DNA of 7,780 nt, taken from the NCBI GenBank assembly GCA_044450785.1, contig JBIOJM010000420.1:1-7780 (forward strand). The letters are read 5' to 3'. The notes under the pieces were generated by a model, which ran no database searches, was not told where the DNA came from, and saw only the letters and a list, made by a program, of their open reading frames with translations. Origin of the DNA: JBIOJM01 sp044450785 (GTDB lineage Bacteria > Planctomycetota > Planctomycetia > Isosphaerales > Isosphaeraceae). The position numbers were made by a program, and so were the translations under genes. This document shows, piece by piece, positions 5,766 to 7,780 of this stretch (position 1 is its first letter; every line of letters begins with the position of its first letter).

Positions 5766-7250
5766 ATGGACCCGATTCGCGAACAAATCGAACGGTTGAC
5801 GCGCCGGCACTTCTTCGGCCGCACGGGTTTGAGCCTGGGGACGGCGGCGCTCTCGACCCTTTTGACCGAAAACACGCGAGGCGATACGACACCCTCCGGT
5901 GGCTCGACCGCCACCACTTCATCGACCGGCGGCCTGCCCGGTTTGCCCCATTTCCCCCCCAAGGCCAAGCGGGCCATCTACCTGTTCATGAACGGCGGCC
6001 CATCGCAGATGGACTTGTTTGACTACAAGCCCAAGATGGGCGCTTTGTTCGACAAAGACCTGCCCGACTCGATCCGCATGGGCCAGCGGCTGACCACGAT
6101 GACCAGTGGCCAGGCCAGGTTCCCGATCGCTCCCTCGAAGTACAAATTCGCGCAACACGGCCAGTCGGGCACGTGGGTGAGCGAGCTCTTGCCGTGGACG
6201 GCCAGGCTCGCCGACGAGATCGCTCTCGTGAAGACGGTCTGGACCGAGGCGATCAACCACGACCCGGCGGTCACTTACATCTGCACCGGCAATCAGCTCC
6301 CGGGGCGCCCGAGCCTGGGCTCCTGGCTCAGTTACGGTCTGGGAACGACGAACCAAAACTTACCTGCCTTCGTGGTGATGACCGCGTCGTGGTCGAGCAA
6401 GCGGCCCGCCCAGGCCATCTATAACCGGCTGTGGGGAACGGGCTGCCTGCCCACCAAGCACCAGGGAGTGGCCCTCCGTTCCACCGGCGACCCGGTCCTC
6501 TTCCTTTCGAACCCCCAAGGAGTCGACGCAGCCACTCGCCGGCGCACGCTCGATGCCATCAACCGCTTGAACCACCACGAATTCGACCAGTTCGCCGACC
6601 CCGAGACGCAGGCCCGGATCGCGCAGTACGAGATGGCGTTCCGGATGCAGACCTCGGTCCCCGAGCTGGCCGACATCTCGCGCGAGCCCAAGCAGATCCT
6701 CGACCTGTATGGGCCGGACGTGCACAAGCCGGGCACCTTCGCCCGCTGCTGCCTGCTGGCCCGCCGGCTGGTCGAGCGCGACGTCCGGTTCGTCCAGATC
6801 TTCCACCGCGGCTGGGACCAGCACGGCAATCTGGCCGGCGACCTACCGCGTCAGTGCGAGGACGTCGACCAGGCAAGCTTCGCGCTGGTCACCGACCTCA
6901 AGCAGCGCGGGCTGCTCGACGACACGCTGGTCATCTGGGGAGGCGAGTTCGGCCGGACGGTCTACTGCCAGGGCAAGCTCACCCGCGACAATTACGGCCG
7001 CGACCATCATCCCAAGTGCTTCCCCCTCTGGATGGCCGGCGCCGGCATCAAGCCGGGGATCGTCCACGGCGAGACCGACGACTTCAGCTACAACGTCGTC
7101 GCCGACCCGGTGCACATCCACGACTTGAACGCCACGATCCTCCACTGCATGGGCATCGACCACCGCCGCTTGAGCCTCAAATTCCAGGGCCTGGACGTGC
7201 GCTTGACCGGCGTCGAGGAACACCACCCGGTCAAGGGGATTTTGGCGTGA
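5766..7250 (+). CDS. DUF1501 domain-containing protein, Tat-exported, sulfatase/phosphatase-like fold
   Basis: This 494-residue protein of family DUF1501 (PF07394) is distantly related to the alkaline phosphatase/sulfatase superfamily. Substrate and activity are unknown. The N-terminus has a twin-arginine signal: RRHFFGRTGLSLG (13-25), then a hydrophobic stretch ending near residue 37, so it is probably exported folded by Tat. Conserved family segments follow in order: YLFMNGGPSQMDLFDYKP (72-89), a GKxxxNHDPA-like region NHDPAVTYICTGNQLPGRPSLGSW (about 165-187), RGWDQHGNL (348-356), LVIWGGEFGRT (388-398), GRDHHPKCFPLWMAGAGIK (411-429) and the C-terminal DLNATILHCMGIDH (453-466). The Asp, His and Glu residues in these blocks are the plausible metal or catalytic ligands, by analogy only. 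The gene lies 22 nt behind the PSCyt gene, the standard arrangement of the two families, so the proteins are probably partners outside the cytoplasm. It appears complete. Confidence 0.96.
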   Translation: MDPIREQIERLTRRHFFGRTGLSLGTAALSTLLTENTRGDTTPSGGSTATTSSTGGLPGLPHFPPKAKRAIYLFMNGGPSQMDLFDYKPKMGALFDKDLPDSIRMGQRLTTMTSGQARFPIAPSKYKFAQHGQSGTWVSELLPWTARLADEIALVKTVWTEAINHDPAVTYICTGNQLPGRPSLGSWLSYGLGTTNQNLPAFVVMTASWSSKRPAQAIYNRLWGTGCLPTKHQGVALRSTGDPVLFLSNPQGVDAATRRRTLDAINRLNHHEFDQFADPETQARIAQYEMAFRMQTSVPELADISREPKQILDLYGPDVHKPGTFARCCLLARRLVERDVRFVQIFHRGWDQHGNLAGDLPRQCEDVDQASFALVTDLKQRGLLDDTLVIWGGEFGRTVYCQGKLTRDNYGRDHHPKCFPLWMAGAGIKPGIVHGETDDFSYNVVADPVHIHDLNATILHCMGIDHRRLSLKFQGLDVRLTGVEEHHPVKGILA

Positions 7251-7283
7251 GTTCGAGGATGGAGAACACGTCCTCGGATGGAG

Positions 7284-7303
7284 TAGCCCGGTCGATCCGG
7301 CTA
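7284..7303. repeat. 20-bp inverted repeat after the DUF1501 gene
   Basis: TAGCCCGGTCGATCCGGCTA is nearly self-complementary: outer TAGCC/GGCTA pairs perfectly, with one C-C mismatch and one G-T pair further in. It lies 34 nt after the DUF1501 stop and 38 nt before the next ATG. It could be an operator for the small gene downstream or a weak terminator hairpin, but no T-tract follows. Function is inferred. Confidence 0.35.
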
Positions 7304-7341
7304 GGATGAGACGGGCAAACGAAAACCGATCGGGGTGAACC

Positions 7342-7662
7342 ATGATTGATTCTCACTTGACTCTGGAAGAGGTCAACGACCCGGCGGTAATCGCGCGGGT
7401 CCGGGCCCAGCACGAGCAGGCCAAGCGCAACAGCGACTGGCTGGAGGCCCACTGGCCTGACATCTTGCCCCAAGCGCTCGGGAAACACCTGGTCGTTGCG
7501 GGACAGGAAGCCTTCCTCGCCGACACGTCTGCCAAGGCTTGGGCCATGGCCAAGGCCGCGCACCCTGACGATGACGGTGCTTTGTGCCGATATGTCCTCC
7601 CCGGACGAGGGCCCCGCATTTATGCGCATCGCGCGCAAGAGGAATGCACAGGGCTGGGGTGA
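7342..7662 (+). CDS. Small DUF5678-like hypothetical protein
   Basis: This 106-residue soluble protein has no signal peptide or membrane segment. Residues 27-62 read as a W-E-x-H-W...GK...VAGQEAFLADT pattern, with SDWLEAHWPDILPQALGKHL (31-50). This resembles DUF5678-type proteins, where a tryptophan-containing helix precedes a GK-hydrophobic beta strand and a second strand. A helix rich in Ala/Trp (63-73) and a last strand GALCRYVLPGRGPRIYAHR (79-97) complete the fold. The function of such proteins is unknown; from memory, in planctomycetes they often sit beside a small aspartyl-protease-like gene, but none lies within the window. The start is ATG 7342 with GGGGTGA just upstream (7332-7338). 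The final nine residues (AQEECTGLG) do not look conserved, so the 3' end may have been altered by a frameshift or repeat insertion. The family assignment is moderate. Confidence 0.72.
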   Translation: MIDSHLTLEEVNDPAVIARVRAQHEQAKRNSDWLEAHWPDILPQALGKHLVVAGQEAFLADTSAKAWAMAKAAHPDDDGALCRYVLPGRGPRIYAHRAQEECTGLG

Positions 7663-7718
7663 TGAAAAGCTGGTGTTGACCGTACTTGAGGGACGGTTTC
7701 GAGACGCGTGTTTTTGTT

Positions 7719-7753
7719 GCGCGCGATCGAACGATGGCGCGCGCGACCGAACG
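7719..7753. repeat. Two-copy direct repeat, period 20 nt
   Basis: GCGCGCGATCGAACG (7719-7733) recurs as GCGCGCGACCGAACG (7739-7753), 14 of 15 identical, with starts 20 nt apart. The copies lie between the small gene's stop and the G/C-tract hairpin. A protein-binding iteron or part of a dispersed repeat is possible; two copies alone do not decide. Confidence 0.5.
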
Positions 7754-7757
7754 CTTT

Positions 7758-7778
7758 CCCCCCCTTGTGAAGGGGGGG
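7758..7778. repeat. C7/G7 hairpin of dispersed-repeat type at the right edge
   Basis: Seven C plus TT (7758-7766), a GTG loop (7767-7769) and AA plus seven G (7770-7778) make a perfect 9-bp stem. It resembles the CCCCCCTTGTGAAGGGGGG repeats scattered in many bacterial genomes. The window ends two bases later, so the rest of the unit is not visible, nor whether a T-tract follows that would make it a terminator. Confidence 0.5.
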
Positions 7779-7780
7779 CC

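Noticed and set aside
3923..5977. 684-codon open frame on the minus strand opposite the PSCyt and DUF1501 genes
   Set aside because: It covers recognisable plus-strand domains across two genes and has no recognisable domain of its own; codon-position GC bias explains its length.
6431..7309. 292-codon plus-strand frame inside the DUF1501 gene
   Set aside because: Arg/Pro/Ala-rich out-of-frame shadow; DUF1501 motifs GEFGRT and GRDHHP are in the other frame.
7701..7719. Possible terminator at ACGCGTGTTTTTGTT after the small gene
   Set aside because: Only a 6-bp palindrome (ACGCGT) precedes the T-run, with no real stem.
1..7780. CRISPR arrays, tRNA or rRNA genes, retroelement template/variable repeats
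   Set aside because: No regularly spaced repeats, cloverleaf, rRNA core sequence or reverse transcriptase were seen. The four-helix-bundle remnant alone is not evidence for a diversity-generating retroelement.

Overview
The window reads as chromosomal DNA of a GC-rich planctomycete (Planctomycetota). An Isosphaeraceae- or Gemmata-like lineage is a guess from gene style only. The diagnostic signal is a two-gene operon that is a hallmark of this phylum: a very large secreted di-haem protein of PSCyt1-DUF1549-DUF1553 architecture (2597-5743), followed 22 nt later by a Tat-exported DUF1501 protein (5766-7250). All recognisable genes lie on the plus strand; the long minus-strand reading frames are GC-driven shadows.

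Layout. Bases 1-59 hold the last 18 codons of an unknown, probably membrane-associated, upstream gene. Bases 58-209 are a small inverted-repeat element whose arms match at 28 of 32 positions. Its core keeps only the first 25 codons of a four-helix-bundle (23S rRNA intervening-sequence type) protein, so it looks like a deletion derivative of a larger cassette. A DUF418 (YeiB-like) multi-pass membrane protein follows (220-1662). Bases 1735-1856 form a second, unrelated nested inverted repeat, MITE- or REP-like, AT-rich inside. Next is a short antitoxin of the TIGR02574 'addiction module' family (1972-2193). Its expected overlapping toxin frame opens but stops after six codons, so the antitoxin is apparently orphaned. 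A 403-nt stretch (2194-2596) has no convincing gene but holds a promoter-like site and a possible leader hairpin ahead of the cytochrome-type gene. After the DUF1501 gene comes a small DUF5678-like protein (7342-7662). The window ends with a 20-nt-period direct repeat and a G/C-tract hairpin of dispersed-repeat type.

How it works together. The PSCyt/DUF1549/DUF1553 and DUF1501 proteins are almost certainly co-expressed and both act outside the cytoplasm. The families co-occur in planctomycetes, often in many paralogues, and their biochemical role is not established. The DUF418 gene is bracketed by two different non-autonomous repeats and is then followed by a decayed toxin-antitoxin locus, so 1-2300 looks like a stretch of repeated small insertions. 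The most interesting item is the four-helix-bundle element. Removing it together with one copy of a CAAT flank restores a tight gene junction: upstream stop, 4 nt, then the DUF418 GTG start.
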